A DNA stretch of 64,000 nucleotides, taken from Kozakia baliensis (lineage in GTDB: Bacteria; Pseudomonadota; Alphaproteobacteria; Acetobacterales; Acetobacteraceae). The notes beneath the pieces are model-generated. The model made no database searches and was not told where the DNA came from. It saw only the letters and a program-made list of their open reading frames with translations. This document shows positions 1-9,494 of this stretch, piece by piece (the stretch's first letter is position 1; each line of letters starts with the position of its first letter). Location of the stretch: the NCBI RefSeq assembly GCF_001787335.1, contig NZ_CP014674.1:504501-568500 (forward strand), given 5' to 3'. The translations under genes were made by a program, and so were the position numbers.

Positions 1-202
1 CGACCTGTTCGCGTGGCACAACCCGCAGCCCCAGCCCATCGACCGTATGGCGCACATAGGACAGACGATGCGCCCATTGCTCATCTTGTTCGAGAGCATG
101 CTGTATTTCGAAAGCTACGCGCTGAATGCCGCTTGGGCGCGCGTTTGTTCGCGCATATTCAAAGAGATCCTCGACATCGATCCAAAGGCGGCGTTCAGAC
201 AT
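1..202 (-). CDS. Glycosyltransferase (GT4-like, RPSGIQR family), C-terminus cut by window edge
   Basis: Only the first 67 codons lie in the window. The N-terminus reads W-I-D-V-E-D-L-F-E-Y followed by ARPSGIQRVAFEI. The same block opens the two GT4-type glycosyltransferases at 13299 and 14792, so this is a third member of that family. Its ATG at 202 overlaps the stop of the rmd gene by one base (TGATG), so it is the next gene of the gmd-rmd transcription unit and probably uses the sugar nucleotide they make. That link is inference from context. The catalytic C-terminal domain is outside the window, so whether the gene is intact cannot be judged. Confidence 0.75.
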   Translation of the reverse strand, partial: MSERRLWIDVEDLFEYARTNARPSGIQRVAFEIQHALEQDEQWAHRLSYVRHTVDGLGLRVVPREQV

Positions 203-1122
203 CAAACCTCCGGGTCTTCGGCAATGCGTTGCCGCCAATCTGTCATCACATCTTGCAAAGTGGTTTCCCAGTCGATGCGCGGCCGCCAGTTCAAAGAGGC
301 TTTTGCCGCATTGGCATTGCCGAGCGCCATAGGGATATCGCTCGGCCTCAAGCGTGCCGGATCGATCTCGATTTTTGCCTCGATCCCGGAAATTTCAAGC
401 AATTGATCCAAGATGGACCGAATGGAGCGAGACTGCCCAGAGCAAAGATTGAAAATCGCGCCCGGTTCGATTTGGCTCGCCGAAGCTATGACGTCCAGAT
501 ACGCATCGCATACATCGCGCACATCGAGAAAATCCCGCGTCGCATCGAGATTGCCGACGCGCAGACAAGGTTCCTGCTGCCCCACGCCGATCCGCGCGAT
601 CTGACGCGCGAAGGCGGGGACCACGAAATCGGCGGATTGGCCAGGGCCGGTATGGTTGAACGGGCGCATTCTAACAGCGCGCAACCCTTGCATCGCGAGC
701 ATACCCAACGCCAAATCCGCCGCCGACTTCGTCAGGGCGTAGGCGTTGGCGGGGGCGAGCAATCCTTTTTCGTCAAGCGGCGTGCCCGCTTGGAAGCTTT
801 TGCCGTAAACCTCGGCCGTGGAGGCGAAGAGAAACATCCCCTCCGGCGCGTGGTGCTGCATGGCTTCCGCCAGGATAAGCGTACCCTCCAAATTGACCTG
901 CCAGGCGCGTTTCGGATCGCTCCGTGCCGCGCCGATCGTCGAGATGGCGGCAAGATGCAGGCAATGATCCGGTTTGAAACGCTTGATCGCTTCTTCGATT
1001 TGCGCCTGATCCGTAATATCGCCGATGGAAGGCAGAAGCTCCGCATCGGGGAAACGGGCAAGCAGGCGCGTCGTCAGATGCTGGCCGACGAAACCGTTTG
1101 AACCTGTGATCAGAACGCGCAT
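202..1122 (-). CDS. rmd: GDP-6-deoxy-D-mannose reductase (GDP-4-keto-6-deoxy-mannose reductase)
   Basis: Short-chain dehydrogenase of the extended NAD-dependent epimerase type, 306 aa. It has a Rossmann G7-x2-G10-x2-G13 motif (TGSNGFVG) at the N-terminus, an STAEVYG segment near residue 101 and the catalytic YxxxK at Y128/K132. The block MRPFNHTGPGQ and the downstream ATRDFLDVRDV are typical of Rmd rather than of the epimerase/reductase Fcl. It reduces GDP-4-keto-6-deoxy-D-mannose to GDP-D-rhamnose in the cytoplasm. The start at 1122 puts the Rossmann motif at the very N-terminus and leaves 13 bases after the gmd stop; a 15-codon extension to 1167 would overlap gmd and is less likely. It sits directly after gmd, which supplies its substrate. 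Confidence 0.85.
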   Translation of the reverse strand: MRVLITGSNGFVGQHLTTRLLARFPDAELLPSIGDITDQAQIEEAIKRFKPDHCLHLAAISTIGAARSDPKRAWQVNLEGTLILAEAMQHHAPEGMFLFASTAEVYGKSFQAGTPLDEKGLLAPANAYALTKSAADLALGMLAMQGLRAVRMRPFNHTGPGQSADFVVPAFARQIARIGVGQQEPCLRVGNLDATRDFLDVRDVCDAYLDVIASASQIEPGAIFNLCSGQSRSIRSILDQLLEISGIEAKIEIDPARLRPSDIPMALGNANAAKASLNWRPRIDWETTLQDVMTDWRQRIAEDPEV

Positions 1123-1135
1123 CGGCGGTCTTGGC

Positions 1136-2146
<1,011 letters not shown>

Positions 2147-2233
2147 TCAAACGCATCGCCCGATAGAGGGTGATAGGTTCGGCTAGCCGTTCTCGGTCCC
2201 TGCGGTCAATCCATCAGATGATTTATCGCGCCT

Positions 2234-2263
2234 TTGAGCGAAGTCAGTGGATTTTGATATAAA
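2234..2263 (+). promoter_or_regulatory. Candidate sigma-70-type promoter
   Basis: TTGAGC at 2234-2239 and TATAAA at 2258-2263 are separated by 18 bases, in an AT-rich 280-base gap (2120-2399) between divergent genes. It would drive the glycosyltransferase gene at 2400 with a leader of about 130 bases. The rest of the gap shows no gene. No operator-like symmetry was recognised. Confidence 0.35.
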
Positions 2264-2399
2264 AGGTCTTACATTGAGCGCGGCGCTTACCGTGCCGGGT
2301 GGAAAGAATAGAAGTCATAGGAAGAATAATATTTTAATTTCTATCGTTCTTGGCGATTTCACCGCAGAAGAGGCATCGGTTACGGTGGTGACTTAGCGC

Positions 2400-3617
2400 A
2401 TGAAGTCCGCTCTCAACGGGCTGTGGCGTCTTTTGCCCACGGAATTTCGCCGCCATGCACTCTATCGAATCGCTGCTGCCGTAGCGCCGAAAGCGGAGAA
2501 GCCGCCTCCGATTTGCGATGGGCAAATCGGCCTTGCGGGAGAACTGTCCCGCTCCTCTGGGTTGGGGGAGGGGGCGCGATTGATGATCCAAGCGCTCCAT
2601 GCGCAGCAGATTCCCACGACGCCGCTCGATATTGGCACGCTATCCGAACCAAGACGCCTTACCGACCAAGAAAAACACTCCCTTAGCGACCGGGCGGCGC
2701 TGATTCTTCACGTCAATTCTCCGCAACTGCCGATCGCGCTCAATCGTATGGGGCGTGCTTTCGTCCAAAATCGTCGCATCGTCGGATATTGGGCGTGGGA
2801 ACTCCCGACCCTTCCGCCGATTTGGCGCGCTGGGCTACGCTGCGTGCATGAAATATGGGCCCCCTCCGCGTTCACGGCCAGCGCGCTTGAAACCATCGCG
2901 CCGGGCCGAGTGAAAGTCGTGCCGCATCCGCTGGCGGTTGAGCCGCCTCGGCCAAGCGTGCTCGATCGGTCGGCGTTCGGGGTGTCGCAAGATGCCGTTA
3001 TGGTGCTGCTATGCTTCAATCTGGCGTCGAGCTTCGTGCGGAAAAATCCGATATCCGCGATCCGCGCTTTCCGCGAAGCTTTCGGAGATCGGAAAGATCG
3101 AGTCCTTTTCGTGAAAATGACCGAAACGCATCATTATCCCGAAGATGAGCGAACGCTGCGGGAGGCTCTGGCGGGGATGACGAACGTCATGATCGAGACG
3201 CGTGAATTGCCGCCCGGCGATCTGCACGCATTGACGCATCTTTCGGATATCGTCCTGTCCTTGCATCGTAGCGAGGGGTTCGGGCTTATTCCCGCCCAAG
3301 CCATGTTGCTCGAACGCCCGGTGGTGGCAACGGACTGGTCCGCGACGGCGGAATATCTCGATGAGTCATGCGGCTTCCCCGTTGCCTATCATCTCGTTCC
3401 CGCTCGTGATCCACGCGGCGTTTTCGAAGCGGAAAAAGCGGTTTGGGCGGAAGCGGATATTCATGACGCAGCGCGGAAATTGCGCATCGCGGCAGACGAT
3501 GCCGCATTGCGCAAACGGCTGGGCGCGGCGGCCCGGCAGCGCGCGCAGGAGCGGTTTAGCCCTCAGGCGTTACTGCGCGCGGTCGAGGCGCTTTCTCGCA
3601 GTGATGCGACATCATGA
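2400..3617 (+). CDS. Glycosyltransferase, GT4-like (GT-B fold)
   Basis: 405 aa, no signal peptide. The C-terminal half has the layout of a GT4 donor-binding domain: a strand ending in LLCFNLASSFVRKNP, then LSLHRSEGFGLIPAQAM. In the E-x7-E motif of the family the second Glu is replaced by Gln here (EGFGLIPAQ), a deviation that should be checked before assuming retaining GT4 chemistry. The C-terminal region resembles the second domain of the fused transferase at 6476 (LSLHR(S/C)EG, then a TDWSAT/TDYAAT segment), so the two may be related. The downstream gene overlaps it by four bases (ATGA), indicating translational coupling. Likely role: adding a sugar in polysaccharide or lipopolysaccharide assembly on the cytoplasmic face; the substrate cannot be read from the sequence. 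Confidence 0.8.
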   Translation: MKSALNGLWRLLPTEFRRHALYRIAAAVAPKAEKPPPICDGQIGLAGELSRSSGLGEGARLMIQALHAQQIPTTPLDIGTLSEPRRLTDQEKHSLSDRAALILHVNSPQLPIALNRMGRAFVQNRRIVGYWAWELPTLPPIWRAGLRCVHEIWAPSAFTASALETIAPGRVKVVPHPLAVEPPRPSVLDRSAFGVSQDAVMVLLCFNLASSFVRKNPISAIRAFREAFGDRKDRVLFVKMTETHHYPEDERTLREALAGMTNVMIETRELPPGDLHALTHLSDIVLSLHRSEGFGLIPAQAMLLERPVVATDWSATAEYLDESCGFPVAYHLVPARDPRGVFEAEKAVWAEADIHDAARKLRIAADDAALRKRLGAAARQRAQERFSPQALLRAVEALSRSDATS

Positions 3618-4693
3618 AGGTGCTGGTTTGGCAATGGGGGCGGCGCGGGGGCGGCCCACGCTTTGCAATCGATCTGGCGCGCGGTATTGCCTCTCTTCCC
3701 CATCATGAAATCGTTCTGTCGCTCTCGCGTCAAAGTGAATTCATGAATTTGGACGAGGTCGTTTGCGATCTCCCCGTCTCGACATACACAAATATCGTGG
3801 GCCTTTTGTGGCGCGCCATCTGTGCGCCGCAACTGTTTTTTAGCTTAAGAAAACAACTTAAAGGGCGAGGTCTCGATCTGGCGGTTTGCGCCATGCCGGG
3901 GCCGCTCGATCTCATCATGCTGGGTGCGCTGCGCAGTATCGGCGTTCCGGTGGTGGTGTTCGTGCATGATGCCCAAGCCCATCCGGGCGATGGCTACCCT
4001 ATGCAGATATTCCTGCAAAATATCCTTATCCGCCTGGCCGATGGCGTGGCGGTTCTCAGCAGGCATGTCGCGCGTCAGCTTGAGCAAAGCGGGGCGCTTC
4101 ATGGGCGCGTGCCTGTTCTGAGCACATTGCCGCCTTCCATTTTCCACAAAAACTTTCCAGCACCGATGGCCCATCAAGGCGCCAAACGTTTCTTATTTTT
4201 CGGGCGACTTCTGCATTACAAAGGGTTGGACCTTCTGGCGGAAGCATTGTCGCTTCTGCCATCGGATTTAGCGTTCGAAATGCGGATTGTAGGGAACGGC
4301 CCGGCATCGGAAACTCTCCGAGAATTGGCGCGGGATGCGCGTGTGCGCGTGGAAAATCGCTGGGTGCCGGAAGATGAAATCCCGGCTTTGATTGCCTGGG
4401 CGGATGTGCTCGTGCTGCCTTATCGTGAGGCCAGCCAAAGCGGTGTCGCGGGAGCCGCGATCATGGCCAACCGGTGGGCGATCGCGACGCGCGTTGGTGG
4501 CCTGACAGAGCAATTTGCGGACCAAACTCAGGCTATTATCTGTGCGCCGACGGCCTCTAGCATTGCGGCGGCCATCGTGGAGATGGTGCGAACGCCGCCT
4601 GCTTTGCCGCCGCGTTACGATGCGTTAAAAGCCTGGCGGAATATGAGCCGCCAGTTCTTGCAAGATTGCGGCAATCTCCTCGCTGCGCGTTAA
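3614..4693 (+). CDS. Glycosyltransferase family 4 (GT-B fold)
   Basis: 359 aa. The N-terminal half opens with KVLVWQWGRRGGG, a glycine-rich acceptor-side loop, and contains VVFVHDAQAHPGD. The C-terminal half has FLFFGRLLHYKGLDLL, VENRWVPEDEIPALIAWAD and LPYREASQSGVAGAAI, the usual GT4 donor-binding landmarks. Its ATG lies within the ATGA overlap with the upstream transferase, so the pair is co-translated. Its TAA overlaps the stop of the convergent membrane-protein gene in a shared TTAA (4690-4693). Function beyond sugar transfer in envelope glycan synthesis cannot be assigned. Confidence 0.85.
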   Translation: MKVLVWQWGRRGGGPRFAIDLARGIASLPHHEIVLSLSRQSEFMNLDEVVCDLPVSTYTNIVGLLWRAICAPQLFFSLRKQLKGRGLDLAVCAMPGPLDLIMLGALRSIGVPVVVFVHDAQAHPGDGYPMQIFLQNILIRLADGVAVLSRHVARQLEQSGALHGRVPVLSTLPPSIFHKNFPAPMAHQGAKRFLFFGRLLHYKGLDLLAEALSLLPSDLAFEMRIVGNGPASETLRELARDARVRVENRWVPEDEIPALIAWADVLVLPYREASQSGVAGAAIMANRWAIATRVGGLTEQFADQTQAIICAPTASSIAAAIVEMVRTPPALPPRYDALKAWRNMSRQFLQDCGNLLAAR

Positions 4694-6246
4694 GGCAGGG
4701 GCGGCTTGAAGTTGCAGGGGTGAGGCGGCAGCCAGCACGGATCGGGCCGCCATGTTAAATGCATCCCCCAGAACTGCTCCGGCACCGATTTGGAAGAAGC
4801 GGGATACGGCGTTGGCACGCCGTTGAAAGGATGCGCAAGGGTAATCCAACGTTCACCTTGAGAATCCGGCATGGCGCGGAAATCATGGATATTATGCTGA
4901 ATGGCGCGGTTGTCGCGAAGGGCTAGGTCGCTGAAATATAGATCCGGCCATGAGGGCGGCGCCTCGTGAAGCGTGACCATCCAGATCGGCATGTGGGCCG
5001 TCGAAGCGGGAACCGGCAGAAGGCGGATGCCGGAGAGGATGAAAATAGCGGCACCAACAGCCAGCACGAGACGCCACTGCCGAGAGAAGAATTGATGTAG
5101 CGCCCACCAGCCGAGCAGAGCGCAGGCCGGGAACATCCATTTGAAATAATGAACATTGTTGTAGCGCCATAGGCCGCTGGGAATTAGATCGACATAGGAG
5201 AAGAAAAGCAGGGCGTAGAAAACGCTGAGGCCTGCCAGCAGAATAAGCGGCAGAAACGCCCGCCGCACCCCGAGAAACGGTAGCAAAGCCATACCGACAA
5301 GGCTGAAATAGAGCCAATGAATATGCTGCAATAGGCCCGAACCATCGGGAAACCAGGGACGGGGCGTAATCAGCAGAAGATAGGTTTTCCACCAAAGAAG
5401 ATCGAGGCGGAAGCCAAGCCCTTTGGACATGACCATATAGTCGGAGGGGTGCGCGCCATAAATGCGCAGCCAAAGGGCACCGCAAAGCGATAGAACGATG
5501 GCCGCTCCCAAGATGGCGCAGGCTAGTTCCTTCAGGCGCAAGGAGCGCGTCGCTAGCGCCGTTAGGAATGAGAAGGCCACCACGCCTCCGGCGATAAGCG
5601 CATCGGTGGGACGAACGACCGGAATGAACGCCAATAAAGCGCCCCAGAGCGTAAAACCTGCCAAGCGATGCTTCGCCAACTGCGTTTCGGGTGGCAGCAG
5701 CACTAACCGGCAGGCCAAAGCGAAGCTCCACCAGATGAGCGCGCAGGCGAGCGTCGTATTCCATGGTTCGACCCAGGTATTGCGCACATCTTGCGTGCCG
5801 ACCGTCGCCAACAGGAAAAGCAGCACGCCGGTGAGAGGTCTCGCGCCCAGTGCCTGCGCGACCGCCAGAAAGCCGCCGCCCGTCAGAAGCAAGCAGATTA
5901 AATCAGGCAGGAAATAAGCATGGTAGCCCATCCAGGCGAAAGGTGCGCCAAGCAAGGCATAGCCGAAAGGATACCAATGCATGGCCGCATGAAAATCCAA
6001 ATGCGCCAAGGCCTGTGCGGATTGGAGATATTTGGACTGATCGAACCAGCCCCACCACCCTTCTGGAAAGCGGGCTTTGGGGGAGGGAACGGCAGCGTTA
6101 CGAAAATAGGAATTGGTATAGATCGCGCAGAGAACCAGTCCGCCCAGCCAGTAAGCTAAATGGCCCTCCAAGAAAGGCCGCCCCCCATCTGAACGACGCT
6201 CGGAACCCGATAGCGTCGAAATGTTGGCGACAAAAAGTTTGATCAT
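4690..6246 (-). CDS. Polytopic membrane protein of unknown function (possible GT-C-like)
   Basis: About 518 aa from the ATG at 6246; a TTG at 6312 would add 22 residues. At least nine hydrophobic segments are visible, for example HLAYWLGGLVLCAIYTN near the N-terminus and LLFLLATVGTQ further on. Large loops carry many Trp, Tyr and Pro residues, and the C-terminal ~100 residues look soluble. The layout (many helices, aromatic-rich loops, location among glycosyltransferases) is compatible with a lipid-linked-sugar-dependent GT-C transferase or a flippase partner, but no signature motif was recognised, so the function is open. It faces the gene at 3614 with overlapping stops. Confidence 0.7.
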   Translation of the reverse strand: MIKLFVANISTLSGSERRSDGGRPFLEGHLAYWLGGLVLCAIYTNSYFRNAAVPSPKARFPEGWWGWFDQSKYLQSAQALAHLDFHAAMHWYPFGYALLGAPFAWMGYHAYFLPDLICLLLTGGGFLAVAQALGARPLTGVLLFLLATVGTQDVRNTWVEPWNTTLACALIWWSFALACRLVLLPPETQLAKHRLAGFTLWGALLAFIPVVRPTDALIAGGVVAFSFLTALATRSLRLKELACAILGAAIVLSLCGALWLRIYGAHPSDYMVMSKGLGFRLDLLWWKTYLLLITPRPWFPDGSGLLQHIHWLYFSLVGMALLPFLGVRRAFLPLILLAGLSVFYALLFFSYVDLIPSGLWRYNNVHYFKWMFPACALLGWWALHQFFSRQWRLVLAVGAAIFILSGIRLLPVPASTAHMPIWMVTLHEAPPSWPDLYFSDLALRDNRAIQHNIHDFRAMPDSQGERWITLAHPFNGVPTPYPASSKSVPEQFWGMHLTWRPDPCWLPPHPCNFKPPLP

Positions 6247-6475
6247 TGAGGGTGGGTCCGGACTGCTTCGAAATACTGAGATGTTCCTTAACGATTTCAG
6301 GCATAAGAGCAAAGGTAGCGAGGCTTGTCGTATGCTGGATCAAACAGATGGATAGCCATCCCCAAGGCTTGCCTGTCAGCATGGAAGTTGTATTGATGCC
6401 CTGATTGATGCGCTAATAATTGACGCGGGAATGCGTTGTCATTTTGCGATTTTATGTGAAACGGTGATTTACTCC

Positions 6476-8923
6476 ATGAACACATTTTCTTCGGGCAATT
6501 CAACGCTCGAACATGCTGAGCGTCCGGATGCAGGGCGCAAGGAGGCCGCCAATAAAGAGCGGATAGCGCTTTTCACGATCTGCTCGAATAATTATATGTC
6601 GGCGGCGCGTGTTCTGATTGAATCGGTTCATGCGTTACATCCGGAAATAGATTTATTTATTGGTCTTGCTGATAAGAAAGTAGAATGGGAAGGCCTTTAC
6701 GATGTTCCGGCGAAAATTATAGAAGCTGAATCCATCGGTATTCCTGAATTCCATCGGTTTGCATTCCAATATGATATTATGGAATTCAATACGGCAATCA
6801 AGCCTTTTATGTTCGAGCATCTTTTAGAAAAGCACGGGTTCGACCGTGTTTTTTACTTTGATCCTGATATTCTTGTTTTGAAAAGATTAGACTCGCTCAT
6901 CAAATACCTTCAGGATGGCGCCTCTCTTCTCCTAACTCCGCATCTACACGTTCCAGCGGAAGGCGATGATGACCCGAACGATTTCACCATTATGCGGGCT
7001 GGCGTCTATAATCTGGGCTTCCTTGGTGTTTCCCGTTGCGGCGAAACGCTGAATATTATCCGCTGGTGGATGCGTCGCCTGCATCGGCATTGCATCAATG
7101 CACAGGCTCTGGGTATTTTCGTCGATCAAAAATATATGGATTTGGTGCCAGGTTTCGCGCCGCATGCTCGTATCGTTCATGATCACGGCATGAATCTTGC
7201 TTATTGGAACCTTGGTCACGTCCATCTGCAGCAAAGTGGCAACTCATGGCGCGCAGATGACCAACCTTTGGTCTTCTTTCATTTCAGTGGTTTCGATCCG
7301 CGTCATCCAACCACTCTTACGAAACACAGCAAGAATTTTCGTAATACTCAATCGGTCCCGTTAAAAAGCCTTTTGGCTCATTATGCTAAATTGCTTTTCG
7401 CTGCAGGATATGGGCAGCTCCCGAACGCCTTTTATGCTTATGGTCGTTTCGAGAGCGGCACGGCGATCCCTTTCCATGTGCGGCGCATGTTTCGCGAAAC
7501 GACACCAGATTGGCCAGGTAATCCGTTCGAGACCTATGAGGCGTATTTGCATCGCGCCGCGCCGATCGGAAGCTGTATCCGGAAAAATCTCGTTTTCACG
7601 AACTTTCAACATCATCTCTGGTCGTTTTTCGCCAACCAGCGCATGCGTCTCGATCCTGATAATACGGAACATTTGCGAGATTTGACGCATTGGTATGTGC
7701 AGAAAGCAAGCCGTGAACAGGGGCTGGATTATCGTCTGATTGAGCCTGTCGCCTTACGATTGGGCAATCCTGCCCGTCCGAACGTGACGCATCTAGCGAT
7801 GACGAATACCAACCGACCGGACGTTTCCGTCGTTGGTTATCTGCGAACCACAAGCGGTGTCGGCATGGTGGCGCGCCATACATTAAATGGTCTTGCGCAT
7901 TCCGCTTTGCGCGTGGAAGGCGTGGATGTGGCGCATGGTGTCGTTTCTGATCGAAGTGATCGCACAAGCGAAAAACATTTGAAAGATCAGGTGGCGGGAC
8001 GAGTACAGATTTTCGCCAATATCAATGCGGATCAACTTCCCTTTGTTTTAGAAAAAATGAAACCGGTCCTTCAACCCGGTTATCGAATCAGCATGCCAGC
8101 TTGGGAATTAGAGGAATTTCCAAAGGAATGGCTGCCTGCGTTTGATGCCGTAGATGAAGTCTGGGCACAGACTAAATGGATACAACGCATGTTGGTCTCG
8201 AAGATCGACAAGCCAGTTATTCATATGCCGGTCGCCTTGACACTGGCGCCCCCACAGAAATTGCCGCGAGCGCATTTCGGCCTACCGGACGACCGTTTCC
8301 TGTTCTATTTCTCGTTTGATTTTCTTTCCTATATCGAACGGAAAAATCCTGAAGGTATAGTGGAGGCTTTTCGCTTGATGCGTCGCCGAAATAGCGGGGT
8401 GAAAGCTGCACTTGTCATTAAAACGATGAACGGGCATTTCGCTCCGGAAAAACAATCGGCTTTTATCGAATTGGTCGCGGATGATCCGGATATTATTTTG
8501 ATAGATGGCGTATTGAACCGGGAAGATACGTTGTCACTCATTGCATGCTGCGACTGTGTTGTGTCTTTGCATCGGTGCGAAGGTTTGGGCTTAGTGGTGG
8601 CCGAGGCTATGGCTTTAGGCATTCCCGTGATTTCGACCGATTACGCCGCGACTACCGATCTGGTAACCCCGCAAACGGGTTTCCCGGTAGATTACCGGCT
8701 GATTGATATCCAGCCGGGGCAATATCCAATGGGAGAAGGTCAAAGATGGGCGGACCCCGATCTGGGACACGCGGCATGGCTCATGGGACGCGTTATCAAA
8801 GATACTGAAAGTGCTCGCCGAAAAGCTCATTGCGCACGTCATTTTATCGAAATGCATCACGGGCGAGAAGCCATCGTTAAGCGACAGCTTCAGCGATTGA
8901 CCGAACTGACGCTCACCGCTTAA
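6476..8923 (+). CDS. Two-domain glycosyltransferase: GT8-like N-terminus, GT4 C-terminus
   Basis: 815 aa from the ATG at 6476, which has GGTGA nine bases upstream; an in-frame ATG at 6431 would add 15 residues. The first ~300 residues resemble a GT-A fold of the GT8 type: ALFTICSNNYMSAARVLIES at the start and a metal-binding DxD in VFYFDPDILVL. After about residue 440 a second, GT-B/GT4 domain begins with VSVVGYLRTTSGVGMVARH and continues to the intact E-x7-E motif CEGLGLVVAEAMALGIPV. Two catalytic domains in one chain suggest two consecutive sugar additions by one enzyme; this is inference. Local base composition is lower in GC than in the housekeeping genes of the window. The next gene is six codons away and probably co-transcribed. 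Confidence 0.82.
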   Translation: MNTFSSGNSTLEHAERPDAGRKEAANKERIALFTICSNNYMSAARVLIESVHALHPEIDLFIGLADKKVEWEGLYDVPAKIIEAESIGIPEFHRFAFQYDIMEFNTAIKPFMFEHLLEKHGFDRVFYFDPDILVLKRLDSLIKYLQDGASLLLTPHLHVPAEGDDDPNDFTIMRAGVYNLGFLGVSRCGETLNIIRWWMRRLHRHCINAQALGIFVDQKYMDLVPGFAPHARIVHDHGMNLAYWNLGHVHLQQSGNSWRADDQPLVFFHFSGFDPRHPTTLTKHSKNFRNTQSVPLKSLLAHYAKLLFAAGYGQLPNAFYAYGRFESGTAIPFHVRRMFRETTPDWPGNPFETYEAYLHRAAPIGSCIRKNLVFTNFQHHLWSFFANQRMRLDPDNTEHLRDLTHWYVQKASREQGLDYRLIEPVALRLGNPARPNVTHLAMTNTNRPDVSVVGYLRTTSGVGMVARHTLNGLAHSALRVEGVDVAHGVVSDRSDRTSEKHLKDQVAGRVQIFANINADQLPFVLEKMKPVLQPGYRISMPAWELEEFPKEWLPAFDAVDEVWAQTKWIQRMLVSKIDKPVIHMPVALTLAPPQKLPRAHFGLPDDRFLFYFSFDFLSYIERKNPEGIVEAFRLMRRRNSGVKAALVIKTMNGHFAPEKQSAFIELVADDPDIILIDGVLNREDTLSLIACCDCVVSLHRCEGLGLVVAEAMALGIPVISTDYAATTDLVTPQTGFPVDYRLIDIQPGQYPMGEGQRWADPDLGHAAWLMGRVIKDTESARRKAHCARHFIEMHHGREAIVKRQLQRLTELTLTA

Positions 8924-8949
8924 CGCAATTGGCAAGAGAAGGGGGCAGT

Positions 8950-9426
8950 ATGTCCACAACGACTGACGGTAAGAGCACAACGCGCACACCGGCTGGGGCG
9001 AAAAGAACATCGGCAGAGCAGATCAGGCGTCTGAAGAATGAGACTCAGCTCGCGAAAGATGCGGAAAATCGCGCACTGCACGAAGTGGCAAGGCTACGCG
9101 ATGATGTGCGGCGTCTACGTGATTCTGTAAAACATCTACAAGATCGATGTGACAGCTACGCTGATCGTCTTGAGGCCGCACATGCCGATCGGGAAGAATT
9201 ACTTCTTTTGCGTTCAAAGCGGTTGGATATTTCGGTCGCGCAAGCTTCGCAAGAAGGTATTGTTGCCGTCGTGACGGGTAGCGATCCCGAATTACTGCGA
9301 CTTGTGGCGGAGCGGAACGACGCCCAGGAATGGCTGGAGGCGGTTCGTCGTTCCACTTCTTGGAGAATTACGCGCCCATTCCGCGTTTTAATCCGCTTTG
9401 CTAGAAAATTTTTGCGTCGCCTCTAA
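8950..9426 (+). CDS. Small coiled-coil protein with STSWRITRPFR tail motif
   Basis: 158 aa from the ATG at 8950, which has a strong AGAAGGGGG site just upstream; a TTG at 8929 is the alternative. Residues from about 25 to 90 are a heptad-like, charged coiled coil (repeated RLRDDVRRLRDSVKHLQDR-type spacing). The C-terminus holds RSTSWRITRPFRVLIRFARK. The S-x-SWRIT-x-P-[LF]-R motif is often found at the end or middle of surface-glycan glycosyltransferases and their partner proteins. It follows the fused transferase by 26 bases. A scaffolding or chain-length-related role with that enzyme is possible but unproven. Confidence 0.7.
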   Translation: MSTTTDGKSTTRTPAGAKRTSAEQIRRLKNETQLAKDAENRALHEVARLRDDVRRLRDSVKHLQDRCDSYADRLEAAHADREELLLLRSKRLDISVAQASQEGIVAVVTGSDPELLRLVAERNDAQEWLEAVRRSTSWRITRPFRVLIRFARKFLRRL

Positions 9427-9446
9427 TCAAACGTGAACGCCTTTAA

Positions 9447-9494
9447 GGCAGTAGGCAAAAATCGAATATTTTAAGTGCAAAAACACCTACTGCC
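9447..9494. repeat. Inverted repeat between convergent genes
   Basis: GGCAGTAGG at 9447-9455 and CCTACTGCC at 9486-9494 pair perfectly over 9 bases around a 30-base AT-rich spacer. It lies between the stop of the coiled-coil gene (9426) and the stop of the convergent membrane-protein gene (9514). It could act as a bidirectional terminator, but the long loop makes this uncertain. Confidence 0.5.

Noticed and set aside
13-1101. 362-codon plus-strand frame across rmd
   Set aside because: Antisense to a complete rmd gene, with no domain and a basic shadow composition.
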